Source of the DNA: Chersky-840 sp035532735
GTDB taxonomy: Bacteria; Actinomycetota; Acidimicrobiia; Acidimicrobiales; UBA8190
NCBI GenBank assembly: GCA_035532735.1
Contig: DATKQM010000024.1
Coordinates: forward strand, 6,235 to 70,234
Length of the DNA stretch: 64,000 nt
Direction of reading: 5' to 3'
Positions 26,611-34,220 of this stretch are shown here, in pieces. The notes beneath the pieces were generated by a model, which saw nothing but the letters and a program-made list of their open reading frames with translations, did not search any database and had not been told where the DNA came from. Position numbers and translations under genes: made by a program. How positions within the stretch are numbered: the stretch's first letter is position 1; each line of letters begins with the position of its first letter.

Positions 26611-27117
26611 GTGTCGGAGTCGGCCGATGCGGCGGGCCTGCGCGTCGCCTTCCTGGCCCATGGTGGTGAGCTTTACGGCTACGCCCGGCGTTCTCTCGGC
26701 GACCCCCGTGCCGCCGAAGACGTCGTCCAAGAGACCTTCATCCGCGCCTGGCGGGCCCGGGACCGCTTCGACACCAACCTCGGGACGCTTCGCACCTGGT
26801 TGTTCACCATCGCCCGACGCGTGGTCATCGACCACGCCCGGGCCCGCGCCATCCGTCAGACCGAGTCCCTACCGCCCGACATCGCCGGTGTCAACGACGA
26901 CGTCGAGAACGCCATGGTGGGATGGCAGATGGAAGAAGCCCTGAGCCGCCTTCGCCCCGACCACCGCCAGGTGCTCATCGAGACCTACTACCGGGGTCGT
27001 TCGGGACGCGAGGTGGCCGACGAGCTCGGGATCCCCGAGGGGACGGTCCGCAGTCGCCTCTTCTACGGGCTGCGCACGCTGCGCCTGGCGCTCGAGGAGA
27101 TGGGGTGGGACCGATGA
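26611..27117 (+). CDS. ECF RNA polymerase sigma factor
   Basis: About 168 residues from a GTG at 26611, chosen because GGGGAGGG lies 8 nt upstream. Starts at TTG 26488 (overlapping the lipoprotein stop) or GTG 26542 are possible. Region 2: YARRSLGDPRAAEDVVQETFIRAWRARDRF, then LRTWLFTIARRVVIDHARAR. Region 4: LRPDHRQVLIETYYRGRSGREVADELGIPEGTVRSRLFYGLRTLR, a typical HTH. ECF sigmas redirect RNA polymerase when released from their anti-sigma, which is encoded next with ATGA overlap. Confidence 0.95.
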   Translation: MSESADAAGLRVAFLAHGGELYGYARRSLGDPRAAEDVVQETFIRAWRARDRFDTNLGTLRTWLFTIARRVVIDHARARAIRQTESLPPDIAGVNDDVENAMVGWQMEEALSRLRPDHRQVLIETYYRGRSGREVADELGIPEGTVRSRLFYGLRTLRLALEEMGWDR

Positions 27118-27785
27118 TGTCGGACCCCTGTGAGCACTTCCAGGGCCTCGTCGCCATGGAGGTCATCGGCCAGATCTCGGTCAACGAGCGCGTGGCCCTG
27201 ACGGCCCACACCGAGGGTTGCGAATCCTGTCGCGACGAACGCCACGACCTCATGATGCTGTCGATGGTCCTCGGCACAGCAGACCCGGACCGCTTCAACG
27301 ACCACGAGCTCCCCTTCAGCCTCCAGACCGCCGTCCTCGACAGACTGCGGGCCGAAGAACGACGAGAGCGCCGCGCCCATCGTTCTCGGTACGTGGTGGG
27401 ATCGGTGGCGGCCGCGGTGGTGATGGCCCTGGCCCTGACGCTGAGCCTGGCCTGGCCCTCGGGCCCGAGCGCGACGACGGTCGCCCTGGTGGGGTCGCCC
27501 ACGGTCCACGCCACGGCGCGCCTGACCGCAGAACCGTGGGGAACGGCCATGGACCTGCGCGAGTCGGGACAGCCCTCGGGCGAGGTCCTGTCGGTCTTCG
27601 TCCGCACCGTGTCGGGCTCGTGGTGGCAGACCGGTACCTACAAGACGGCCGGCTCGTCGGTCCGCCTCACCATGGCCTGCGCCCTCAAGATGTCGAAGAT
27701 CAAGAGTGTCTGGATCCGCCAGGCCTCGGGACACACCGTCCTCCGCGGTTACCTGGGCGGGACCAAGCCACTCGATCCGAGCTGA
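27114..27785 (+). CDS. Membrane anti-sigma factor with zinc-finger motif
   Basis: 223 residues. An N-terminal ZAS-like domain has CEHF and the HTEGCESCRDE motif (HxxxCxxC, ~residues 32-38). One membrane helix (YVVGSVAAAVVMALALTLSLAW, ~93-114) leads to an extracytoplasmic beta-rich domain (VHATARLTAEPWGTAMDLRESG) of anti-sigma type. It would hold the ECF sigma at the membrane until an envelope signal arrives. The ATG at 27114 overlaps the sigma stop, so it is co-translated. Confidence 0.92.
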   Translation: MMSDPCEHFQGLVAMEVIGQISVNERVALTAHTEGCESCRDERHDLMMLSMVLGTADPDRFNDHELPFSLQTAVLDRLRAEERRERRAHRSRYVVGSVAAAVVMALALTLSLAWPSGPSATTVALVGSPTVHATARLTAEPWGTAMDLRESGQPSGEVLSVFVRTVSGSWWQTGTYKTAGSSVRLTMACALKMSKIKSVWIRQASGHTVLRGYLGGTKPLDPS

Positions 27786-27849
27786 CCGCAAGAACCGTCG
27801 GCTCGAGACCGGCCCAGCGCGCCGAGCCTCATCCCCTACGCTCCGCACC

Positions 27850-29607
27850 GTGTCCGAGCACCATGACGCCGGTGCCCACACCGTCGCCGAGCTGCTGGCC
27901 GCCCGCGAGCACGACGACGGTCCGGGACTCCACTTCGACGACACCACCTGGAGTTGGCGCCACGTCGTGACCGAGAGCCGCCGTCGCGCCGACCTGGCAT
28001 CGGCGCGGCGCGCGCCGGGCCCGTTCCACATCGGCGTACTGCTCGACAACGTCCCGGAATACCTCCTGTGGCTGGGTGCCGCCGCGCTGGCGGGCGCCAC
28101 GGTGGTGGGGATCAATCCCACCCGACGCGGCGAGGAACTGACCCGCGACATCCGCTTCACCGACTGCCAAATCCTCGTCACCGACCAATCGGGCGCCGCC
28201 CTCCTCGACGCCCTGGACCTCGAGGTCCCCGATGAACGCTTCCTGCGCATCGACGGGGCCGACTACCGCGCCCGCCTCGACGCGTCGGCGTCCGATTCGG
28301 CGGCGTCCGATTCGGCGGCGTCGGCGTCCGGGGCGGCGTCGTCCTGGGCGGTATCGCCCGACGACCTCCTCCTTCTCCTCTTCACGTCGGGCACCACCGG
28401 GAACCCCAAAGCCGTGCGTTGCACCCAGGGTCGACTCGCCGCGATCGCCGGCCGGGCGTCGGAGATCTACGGATTCGAACGCCACGACATCTGTTACTGC
28501 CCCATGCCGCTCTTCCACGGCAACGCCATCATGGCCCTGTGGGCGCCGGCGCTGGCCGTGGGGGCCTCGGTGGCGGTGGCGGGCCGGTTCAGCGCGTCAC
28601 GATTCCTCGCCGATGTCCGACAATTCAGGGCCACCCGGTTCACCTACGTCGGCAAGGCGCTCGCCTATGTCCTGGCCACCCCCGAAAGCGACGACGACAT
28701 CGACAACACGCTGCGCCAGGGATTCGGCACCGAGGCCTCGGGCCCCGACCGCGCCATCTTCGAACGGCGCTTCGCCTGTCGTCTCGTCGAGGGCTACGGG
28801 TCGAGCGAGGGAGGCACCTCTATCAACGTCACCCCCGACACCCCCCCGGGCTCGCTCGGCGTCCCCCCGCCCACCGACGACGTAGCCGTGATCGATCCCG
28901 GCACCGGTCGCGAGTGCGACCGGGCCCGCTTCGACGACGGTGGAGGCCTCGTCAACGCCGGCGACGCCATCGGCGAGATCGTGAACCGCACCGGCGGGCG
29001 AGGCTTCGAGGGCTACTACAAGAACCCCGACGGCAACGCCGAACGAGTCCGCGACGACTGGTACTGGTCCGGCGACCTCGGGTATCGCGATGAGGCCGGC
29101 TTCTTCTACTTCGCCGGCCGCGGCGGGGACTGGCTCCGGGTCGACTCCGAGAACTTCGCGGCCGCGCCCATCGAACGCGTCGTCGAGCGTTACCCCGACA
29201 TCGCCGCCGCCGCCGTCTACCCCGTGCCCGACCCCCGCACCGGGGACCAGGTCATGACGACGGTGGAGCTCCGACCCGGTGTGGCCTTCGACCCCGTCTC
29301 CTTTGCCCAGTTCCTCAGGTCCCAACCCGACCTCGGGACCAAGTGGCCGCCGCGTTTCGTCCGGGTGTCACCGGGGCTCCCGCTCACCGCCACGGGCAAG
29401 ATCACCAAGGCCTCGCTCCGGGCCGAAGCCTGGCACTGTGCGGACCCCGTCTTCTGGAGCCCCGGGCGCGGCGAGCTGCACTACCGCCTCCTCACCAACG
29501 AGGACCGGGACACCCTGCGCGTCGAATTCGAGGACCACGGTCGCTCGCACCTCCTCGGCGTCGCAGTCGGGACCCGCTCTCGACGAGCGGGTCCCGACGT
29601 GCTCTGA
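27850..29607 (+). CDS. Acyl-CoA synthetase, FadD17-like
   Basis: 585 residues from a GTG at 27850. ANL-superfamily adenylating enzyme: P-loop-like LLFTSGTTGNPKAVRC (~174-189), the GYGSSEGG motif (~316), SGDLGYRDEAGFFYFAGRGGDWLRVDSENF near 400, and a C-terminal lid with the catalytic-type Lys in TATGKITKASL. It activates carboxylic acids to acyl-AMP and then acyl-CoA. Similar to mycobacterial FadD17; the substrate is unknown. A low-complexity Ala/Ser/Asp insert (~145-162), made by a 15-bp duplication, precedes the P-loop. The last codons form a 14-bp perfect hairpin. Confidence 0.93.
   Translation: MSEHHDAGAHTVAELLAAREHDDGPGLHFDDTTWSWRHVVTESRRRADLASARRAPGPFHIGVLLDNVPEYLLWLGAAALAGATVVGINPTRRGEELTRDIRFTDCQILVTDQSGAALLDALDLEVPDERFLRIDGADYRARLDASASDSAASDSAASASGAASSWAVSPDDLLLLLFTSGTTGNPKAVRCTQGRLAAIAGRASEIYGFERHDICYCPMPLFHGNAIMALWAPALAVGASVAVAGRFSASRFLADVRQFRATRFTYVGKALAYVLATPESDDDIDNTLRQGFGTEASGPDRAIFERRFACRLVEGYGSSEGGTSINVTPDTPPGSLGVPPPTDDVAVIDPGTGRECDRARFDDGGGLVNAGDAIGEIVNRTGGRGFEGYYKNPDGNAERVRDDWYWSGDLGYRDEAGFFYFAGRGGDWLRVDSENFAAAPIERVVERYPDIAAAAVYPVPDPRTGDQVMTTVELRPGVAFDPVSFAQFLRSQPDLGTKWPPRFVRVSPGLPLTATGKITKASLRAEAWHCADPVFWSPGRGELHYRLLTNEDRDTLRVEFEDHGRSHLLGVAVGTRSRRAGPDVL
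28288..28317 (+). repeat. 15-bp in-frame duplication in the acyl-CoA synthetase gene
   Basis: Two exact copies of gcgtccgattcggcg, at 28288-28302 and 28303-28317, followed by a partial copy. They encode repeated Ala/Ser/Asp residues in a linker just before the AMP-binding loop. The frame is kept. Confidence 0.9.
29566..29598 (+). terminator. 14-bp perfect hairpin overlapping the 3' end of the acyl-CoA synthetase CDS
   Basis: The arms gtcgggacccgctc (29566-29579) and gagcgggtcccgac (29585-29598) pair perfectly around a 5-nt tcgac loop. The structure ends 6 nt before the stop codon and 45 nt before pspA. It is very stable and likely a terminator or 3'-end stabiliser. It has no T-tract, so intrinsic termination is an inference. 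Confidence 0.75.
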
Positions 29608-29642
29608 TCGATCCAGCACCCCAGGAGAAAGGCCACACCAGC

Positions 29643-30461
29643 ATGAGCGTCATGAAGAGGTTGTCCGGGATCGTCCAGGCGAAGGCGAACAAGGCCCTCG
29701 ACAAGGCCGAGAACCCCGCCGACATGCTCGACCTCTCCTACGAGAAGCAGATGGAGAACCTCACCAAGGTGCGACGCGCCCTGGCCGATGTGGCCACGGC
29801 CCGCAAGCGCCTCGAGCTCCAGGCCACCCAGCTCCAGGCCCAGGCCCAAAAGCTCCAGGACCAGGCCAAACAAGCCTTGGGCCAAGGCCAGGAAGACCTG
29901 GCCCGCCAAGCACTGGCCCGCCGGGCCACCATCGCGGAGCAACTCGAGAGCCTCGGCACCCAGCACCAGCAGGTCGAGACCCAGCAGCAACAGCTCGAGA
30001 CGACGGCCAGTCGGCTCCAGGCACAGGTGGGTGCCTTCCGGACCAAGAAGGAGACCTTGAAGGCGAGCTACACCGCGTCCAAGGCCCAAGCCAGCATCGG
30101 CGAAGCTGTCTCGGGCATCTCCGAGTCGATGACCGACGCCGGCATGACCCTCGACCGGGCCCAGGACAAGATCGCCCAGATGCAGGCCCGGGCCGGTGCC
30201 ATCGACGAGCTCCTCGACACCGGTGCGCTCCCCGACGCCCTGGGCGGCGGGGGCGACGACATCCAGAAGCAACTCGACGCCACCTCCAAGGCGGGACAGG
30301 TGGACGCCGAGCTGGCCGCGCTCAAGGCGGAGATCGGGACGGGAGCCTCCGAGCCCAGTGCCAGCCTCCCACCCGGCGCAGCGCCCGGCACCAACGGCGG
30401 GGCGGCCGCGGCACCGCCGTCGGGCAACGGGACCGCGACACCCGAAGGGAGCAACGGCTGA
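29643..30461 (+). CDS. PspA/IM30-family membrane-stress protein
   Basis: 272 residues from ATG 29643. N-terminal MKRLSGIVQAKANKALDKAENPADMLDLSYEKQ matches the PspA/IM30 amphipathic helix and hairpin start. Residues ~35-165 are a long Ala/Gln/Lys/Glu coiled coil. A low-complexity Gly/Pro/Ala tail (~230-272) is unusual for PspA. PspA/IM30 proteins bind anionic membranes and form scaffolds that preserve the proton barrier. The stop overlaps the next gene (TGATG), a PspAA protein, the usual actinobacterial partner. Confidence 0.9.
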   Translation: MSVMKRLSGIVQAKANKALDKAENPADMLDLSYEKQMENLTKVRRALADVATARKRLELQATQLQAQAQKLQDQAKQALGQGQEDLARQALARRATIAEQLESLGTQHQQVETQQQQLETTASRLQAQVGAFRTKKETLKASYTASKAQASIGEAVSGISESMTDAGMTLDRAQDKIAQMQARAGAIDELLDTGALPDALGGGGDDIQKQLDATSKAGQVDAELAALKAEIGTGASEPSASLPPGAAPGTNGGAAAAPPSGNGTATPEGSNG

Positions 30462-30727
30462 TGATCGTCCGCATTCTCGGTGAAGGACGCTACGACGTCC
30501 CCGACGCTGACCTGCCCGCCATCGAGCAGCTCGACGCCCAGCTCGTCGACGCCCTGGACCGTGGCGACGACATCGAATTCGCGACCTCGTTGTCCGACCT
30601 CATCGCCCAGGTACGCCATACCGGGACACTGCTGGCCCCCGACGACGTCCGGACCTCGTCACGCGTCGTTCCCCACGAGGGCGCGACCTTGGAGGAAGTC
30701 AGCTCGCTGCTGGCCGAAGAGGCCTGA
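30461..30727 (+). CDS. PspAA-domain protein
   Basis: 88 residues, too short for many ORF callers. It begins MIVRILGEGRYDVPDADLPAIEQLDAQLVDAL, the PspA-associated (PspAA) signature, and ends in an acidic helix. It is translationally coupled to pspA through TGATG. The domain is thought to modulate or join PspA in membrane stress; its mechanism is not known. A 17-bp tandem repeat follows the stop. Confidence 0.88.
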   Translation: MIVRILGEGRYDVPDADLPAIEQLDAQLVDALDRGDDIEFATSLSDLIAQVRHTGTLLAPDDVRTSSRVVPHEGATLEEVSSLLAEEA

Positions 30728-30740
30728 GCCTCTCCGCGCC

Positions 30741-30791
30741 GGTGACGCGGTTGCTCAGGTGACTCGGTTGCTCCGGTAGCGCGGTTGCTCA
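30741..30791. repeat. 17-bp tandem repeat x3 between convergent genes
   Basis: Three 17-bp units (30741-30757, 30758-30774, 30775-30791), first copy ggtgacgcggttgctca, with 2-3 mismatches in copies 2 and 3. A fourth partial copy follows. The last copy runs into the end of the minus-strand gene at 30789. It fills almost the whole pspAA-to-SCO6745-like gap. Confidence 0.9.
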
Positions 30792-31514
30792 GCTGACGCC
30801 TTTGTGGGCCGTGCCGGCCAGGTCGACGAGCTGGGAGAGCTCGCTGGCGTCGAGGACCGAGTAGGCGCGGGCCAGGATGCGATTGGTGGACATCTCGGCC
30901 TGCTCCCACTTGTCGTGATGCGCCTCCACGTCCGGATAGGGCTCGGCCCACCCGAAGACCTCGGCCATGAACGGCGTCTTGATGATCACCGCCTCGAGCG
31001 GCTCGAGACCAGCGGCGAGCACCGATGCCCCGTGGACGGCGCCGCGCAACTCGCGCAGCACGTTCATCCGTTGCAAGGCCAGCTCCTTGGTGTCGCTCGA
31101 CTCGGGCATGGCCTTCCACCCCGCGAACAACGGGGCGCACGACGGTGACGCGGCGTCGTTGACCCGGCCGAGCAGCTCCGCCAATCGGGCATAGTCGACC
31201 TCGTCAGGCAGATGGCGATGCGCCCACGTGTAGAGACAGCCCAAGAAGGCCTCGGCTGTCTCACGACGCGACATCAACGGCCGGGTGCGCTCCCAGGCGG
31301 CGACGATCGAGTCGGGATTGAAGAAGACGAAGGCGGCAGCCACGACCATGCCGTCGACGTCACCGAGCGCACCGCCGCGTCCCGCTGTGTAGAAGTCGAC
31401 ACCGTCGAAGCCGAGCTCACCCCCCCGCTTGTAGGTCGACCCGGCCAGCATGAAGCCGGCGGGGAGATAGGACACGGCGTCGGTACTGGCGCGAGCGGCC
31501 TCTTCGGGATTCAT
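30789..31514 (-). CDS. SCO6745-like hypothetical protein
   Basis: 241 residues from ATG 31514, with TGGAG 7-8 nt upstream (a GTG at 31520 is the alternative). Helical soluble protein. Motifs such as YTAGRGGALGDVDGMVVAAAFVFFNPDSI, RMNVLRELRGAVHGASVLAAGLEPLEAVI and a C-terminal AGTAHKGVS fit the SCO6745 family of actinobacterial proteins, whose function is unknown. The family call is from memory of the motif pattern and is moderate. Confidence 0.65.
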   Translation of the reverse strand: MNPEEAARASTDAVSYLPAGFMLAGSTYKRGGELGFDGVDFYTAGRGGALGDVDGMVVAAAFVFFNPDSIVAAWERTRPLMSRRETAEAFLGCLYTWAHRHLPDEVDYARLAELLGRVNDAASPSCAPLFAGWKAMPESSDTKELALQRMNVLRELRGAVHGASVLAAGLEPLEAVIIKTPFMAEVFGWAEPYPDVEAHHDKWEQAEMSTNRILARAYSVLDASELSQLVDLAGTAHKGVS

Positions 31515-31547
31515 GGTCACGCTCCAGGTTCTGGGTGCGGGCCGACG

Positions 31548-31559
31548 CTACCAGTGAGG
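31548..31559. repeat. Left 12-bp direct repeat flanking the TnpB remnant
   Basis: ctaccagtgagg at 31548-31559 is identical to 31811-31822. The pair brackets the TnpB fragment. IS200/IS605 elements do not make target duplications, so this may mark a different event, for example recombination or a derivative element. Confidence 0.85.
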
Positions 31560-31589
31560 GTTTATGGTCCGTACAAAGCGGAAGTCGCT

Positions 31590-31834
31590 GGTCGTGATGT
31601 AATCTCTCAAGACCCTCGCCAGACCTCGCCGCGATGCGCCTCATGCGAGCACCTCGGCCGAAGGAATCGGCACAGCCAGGCCGAATTCCGATGTCAGGCA
31701 TGTGGTCGCGAGGCCACGCGGACGTCAACGCGGCCGAGAACATTTTGCGGGCCGGCAGAGCCCCACAGGCGCCAGTCTGTGCGGGGTCAGAGTTCCAGGG
31801 ACCCACTGCTCTACCAGTGAGGTCGCACCACTAG
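31590..31834 (+). pseudogene. TnpB (IS200/IS605-type) C-terminal remnant, frameshifted
   Basis: Frame one, from 31590, reads GRDVISQDPRQTSPRCASCEH and later FRCQACGREA: the TnpB zinc ribbon with both CxxC pairs. After a frameshift near 31705-31715 the next frame reads HADVNAAENILRAG, the conserved DxNAAxNI segment with the last RuvC Asp, and ends at 31834. The upstream RuvC and wHTH parts are absent, as are any tnpA or recognisable LE/RE hairpins. This is therefore a dead fragment. It lies between the SCO6745-like and LLM genes, inside 12-bp direct repeats, in DNA of lower GC. Confidence 0.87.
31811..31822. repeat. Right 12-bp direct repeat flanking the TnpB remnant
   Basis: Second exact copy of ctaccagtgagg, 24 nt before the LLM oxidoreductase start. 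Confidence 0.85.
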
Positions 31835-31845
31835 CCTTGGCGTTG

Positions 31846-32775
31846 ATGAAGGTCCGCATCGGAATTGGCACCGGAACCGCGGCCATGACGGGCGACGCGC
31901 TCACCCAGCTCGTCGACGACCTCGAATCGAACGGGTTCGACTCGCTGTGGTGGTCCGACGTCCTCACCGTTCCCGGTGACGACCCACTGGCCGCCATGGC
32001 CTACGCGGCGGGACACTCCCCGCGCCTCAAGATCGGGACCACCATGGTCCTGCCCGGGCGCAATCCCGTACGGCTGGCCAAACAGCTCGCAACCCTCGAC
32101 CGGCTCTCGGGGGGCCGCTTCCTGGTCACCTTCGTCCTCGGACTACGCCGTGCCATGGAGCTCGACGCCATGGGCGTCGGGGCCGGCGACCGGGGTCGAC
32201 AACTCGACGAGCTCCTGCCCTTGTTGCGTCGACTGTGGAGCGAGGACGACGTCGACCATGACAGCACCTCGTGGCCACTGCACGGCATCACCGTCGAGCC
32301 CAAACCGATGCAACGGCCCTTCGACATCTGGCTCGGGGGCAACGTCCCCGGCGCCTTGCGTCGGTGCGGCCTTCTCGGCGACGGATGGCTCCCGGCGCTG
32401 TGCACCCCCGAGGAGGCCGCGGCCGGACGCGAGGTCATCGAGAACGTGGCGGCAGGTGCGGGCCGGCGCATCGACCCGGAGCACTTCGGCGTGAGCATCG
32501 GCTACACGCTCCTGGACCCCCCTGAACAGCTCCTGGGCGCCGTGGTCGCCCGCCACGCCAAAGCCACCCGCGCCCAACCGGGTACAGGAGGTGACCCGGA
32601 CACGACCGATGTTCGTGACCTCGTGCCTGTCGGCGTCGACGGGCTGCGCCGGCTCATCGGGAGATTCGTCGACCTCGGATTCTCGAAGTTCGTCCTGCGA
32701 CCCCTCATCCCTCCCACGTCGTTCGGCGACGAGCTCAAAGCGCTCGCCGACGGGGTCCTCGACCTCCAGAGCTGA
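31846..32775 (+). CDS. LLM-class (F420-type) oxidoreductase
   Basis: 309 residues from ATG 31846 (MKVRIGIGTG). Luciferase-like TIM barrel: DSLWWSDVL, KIGTTMVLPGRNPVRLAKQLATLDRLSGGRFLV, GDRGRQLDELLPLLRRLW and FDIWLGGNVPGALRRCGLLGDGWLPA are typical of F420-dependent actinobacterial members. It probably oxidises or reduces a small substrate with F420 or FMN; the substrate is unknown. The start lies just after the TnpB remnant, so its promoter may have been altered by that insertion. Two SRPBCC genes follow. Confidence 0.9.
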   Translation: MKVRIGIGTGTAAMTGDALTQLVDDLESNGFDSLWWSDVLTVPGDDPLAAMAYAAGHSPRLKIGTTMVLPGRNPVRLAKQLATLDRLSGGRFLVTFVLGLRRAMELDAMGVGAGDRGRQLDELLPLLRRLWSEDDVDHDSTSWPLHGITVEPKPMQRPFDIWLGGNVPGALRRCGLLGDGWLPALCTPEEAAAGREVIENVAAGAGRRIDPEHFGVSIGYTLLDPPEQLLGAVVARHAKATRAQPGTGGDPDTTDVRDLVPVGVDGLRRLIGRFVDLGFSKFVLRPLIPPTSFGDELKALADGVLDLQS

Positions 32776-32833
32776 GAGGACCGCCACGGCGCTGCCGTAG
32801 CATCCTGCGGGACCGTTCAAGGATGGAGGGGCA

Positions 32834-33214
32834 ATGGCCAAGGCACGTGCAGAGATCGACATCGACCGACCGGCCGACGAGGTGTGGGCCGTGGTCGGGG
32901 ACTTCGGCGGCATCGGCAAATGGATGCCGGGGATCGAGTCGTGTCACCTCGACGGCGACGACCGGGTGCTCAAGATGGGCTCGATGGAGGTCATCGAACG
33001 GCTCGAGCGACGCGACGAGCAAGCCCGTGAACTCATCTACGGGATCGTCGGGGGTGTGCCTGTCATCAACCACAAGGCCACCATCACGGTGACACCCCAG
33101 GGCTCGGGCTCGCACGTCACCTGGGATGTGGACGTCGACGACGAGATGCTCGACTTGATGCACCAGGTCTACCAACAGAGCCTGCAGGCGCTGAAAGAAC
33201 ACGTGGCGGGCTGA
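32834..33214 (+). CDS. SRPBCC family protein (PYR/Bet v1-like)
   Basis: 126 residues. EIDIDRPADEVWAVVGDFGGIGKWMPGIESC is the classic N-terminal strand-helix of polyketide cyclase/PYR-like SRPBCC proteins. GSGSHVTWDVDVDDEM and a long C-terminal helix (VYQQSLQALKEH) complete the fold. It is likely a binder of a hydrophobic ligand. The stop overlaps the next start (TGATG), so it is paired with a second SRPBCC protein. Confidence 0.88.
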   Translation: MAKARAEIDIDRPADEVWAVVGDFGGIGKWMPGIESCHLDGDDRVLKMGSMEVIERLERRDEQARELIYGIVGGVPVINHKATITVTPQGSGSHVTWDVDVDDEMLDLMHQVYQQSLQALKEHVAG

Positions 33215-33666
33215 TGGCCCGGCGCTACGAGTTCGAAGGATCAGCCCGGTCCACGGCGTCGGCCCAGATGATCTGGCCGTTGGTCGGCGACGTCTCGCGC
33301 TGGAAGGAATGGACGCTCATGACCCGGTCCTACCTGCTGCGTGAGGGAGATCCAGCCCCCGACGGCATGGGGGCGTTGCGCCGCTTCGCTGTCGGCCCGG
33401 GCGGGAGCACGGAAGAGGTCGTGGTCTGGGACCCGCCCCACCACCTGGGGTACGTGGCGGTGAAAGGGCTCCCGGTGCGTCACTACCGGGCGGATGTCCA
33501 TCTCGACGAGGACGGGACCGGCACCGTCGTGACGTGGCGCTGCAGCGTCGAGCCACTCATCCCGGGCACGGGTGCGATGTTGCGACTGGGACTGCGCACC
33601 ATGGTGCGCAGCTTCGCCCGGGGCCTGTGCCGGTACGCGGACCAGCTGGACCTCAAAGACGCCTGA
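33214..33666 (+). CDS. SRPBCC family protein
   Basis: 150 residues. ASAQMIWPLVGDVSRWKEWTLM near residue 16, a GALRRFAVGPGGSTEEVVVWDPPHHLGYVAVKG core and a C-terminal helix LRLGLRTMVRSFARGLCRYADQL match the SRPBCC fold. Coupled to the SRPBCC gene upstream by a 1-nt overlap. The two may form a heteromer (inference). The ligand is unknown. Confidence 0.87.
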   Translation: MARRYEFEGSARSTASAQMIWPLVGDVSRWKEWTLMTRSYLLREGDPAPDGMGALRRFAVGPGGSTEEVVVWDPPHHLGYVAVKGLPVRHYRADVHLDEDGTGTVVTWRCSVEPLIPGTGAMLRLGLRTMVRSFARGLCRYADQLDLKDA

Positions 33667-33695
33667 GGGACCGGCGACGCTCCCGGCTCCCGGGG

Positions 33696-34148
33696 CTACG
33701 GCTTGTCGTCGGGGTGCCGCACCACCACCACGGGGCACGGCGCGTGCGCGGCGCAGTACTCACTGACCGACCCCAGCAGCATGCCCGCGAAGGCACCGTG
33801 GCCTCTGCTCCCTACGACCAGAAGCTCTGCGCCCTTGGCCGCGCCGGTCAGGACGAAGGCGGGGTGGCCCTCGCTCACTCGCAGGTGCACGACCACGCCG
33901 GGGTCGGCACCGAGCACGGTGTCGATGGTCGCGCGCACCGCCTTCTCGGCGTCGGCATTGGGGTCGAAGTCAGACGGATAGGGCGGCGCCCATCCCAGTG
34001 TCGGCGGGTACTCCCACGTCGTCACCACGGTGAGCTCGGCGCCGGTGAGCTTGGCCTGATCCGCCGCCCATCGCAGGGCGCGCCTCGAGGGCTCGGACCC
34101 GTCCACACCCACCACGATCATCGGTGATGCTCCCGCTGTCGCATGCAT
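33696..34148 (-). CDS. Universal stress protein, UspA family
   Basis: 150 residues from ATG 34148, preceded by GGAG. MIVVGVDGSEPSRRALRWAADQA opens the Usp fold, and GSRGHGAFAGMLLGSVSEY is the ATP-binding signature (G-x2-G-x9-GS). The C-terminus PCPVVVVRHPDDKP is typical. Its stress role is not defined. Convergent with the SRPBCC pair. Confidence 0.93.
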   Translation of the reverse strand: MHATAGASPMIVVGVDGSEPSRRALRWAADQAKLTGAELTVVTTWEYPPTLGWAPPYPSDFDPNADAEKAVRATIDTVLGADPGVVVHLRVSEGHPAFVLTGAAKGAELLVVGSRGHGAFAGMLLGSVSEYCAAHAPCPVVVVRHPDDKP

Positions 34149-34220
34149 CTCACTCCATCTCCCGTCCGTCTCGTCGATCCCATCATGCCGGAGGCGAGCC
34201 GACCCTCGGACCCGCCCGCC

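Noticed and set aside
25996..27117. 373-residue frame containing the ECF sigma
   Set aside because: The first ~160 residues are the antiframe of the lipoprotein. The GTG at 26611 with a strong Shine-Dalgarno gives a normal-size sigma.
29279..30727. Long plus frame read as one 482-residue protein ending in PspAA
   Set aside because: The upstream part is a shadow of fadD17-like and pspA; only the last 88 codons have homology and their own ATG.
31417..31806. 129-residue minus-strand frame across the TnpB remnant
   Set aside because: Antisense to the plus-strand TnpB motifs; no domain of its own.
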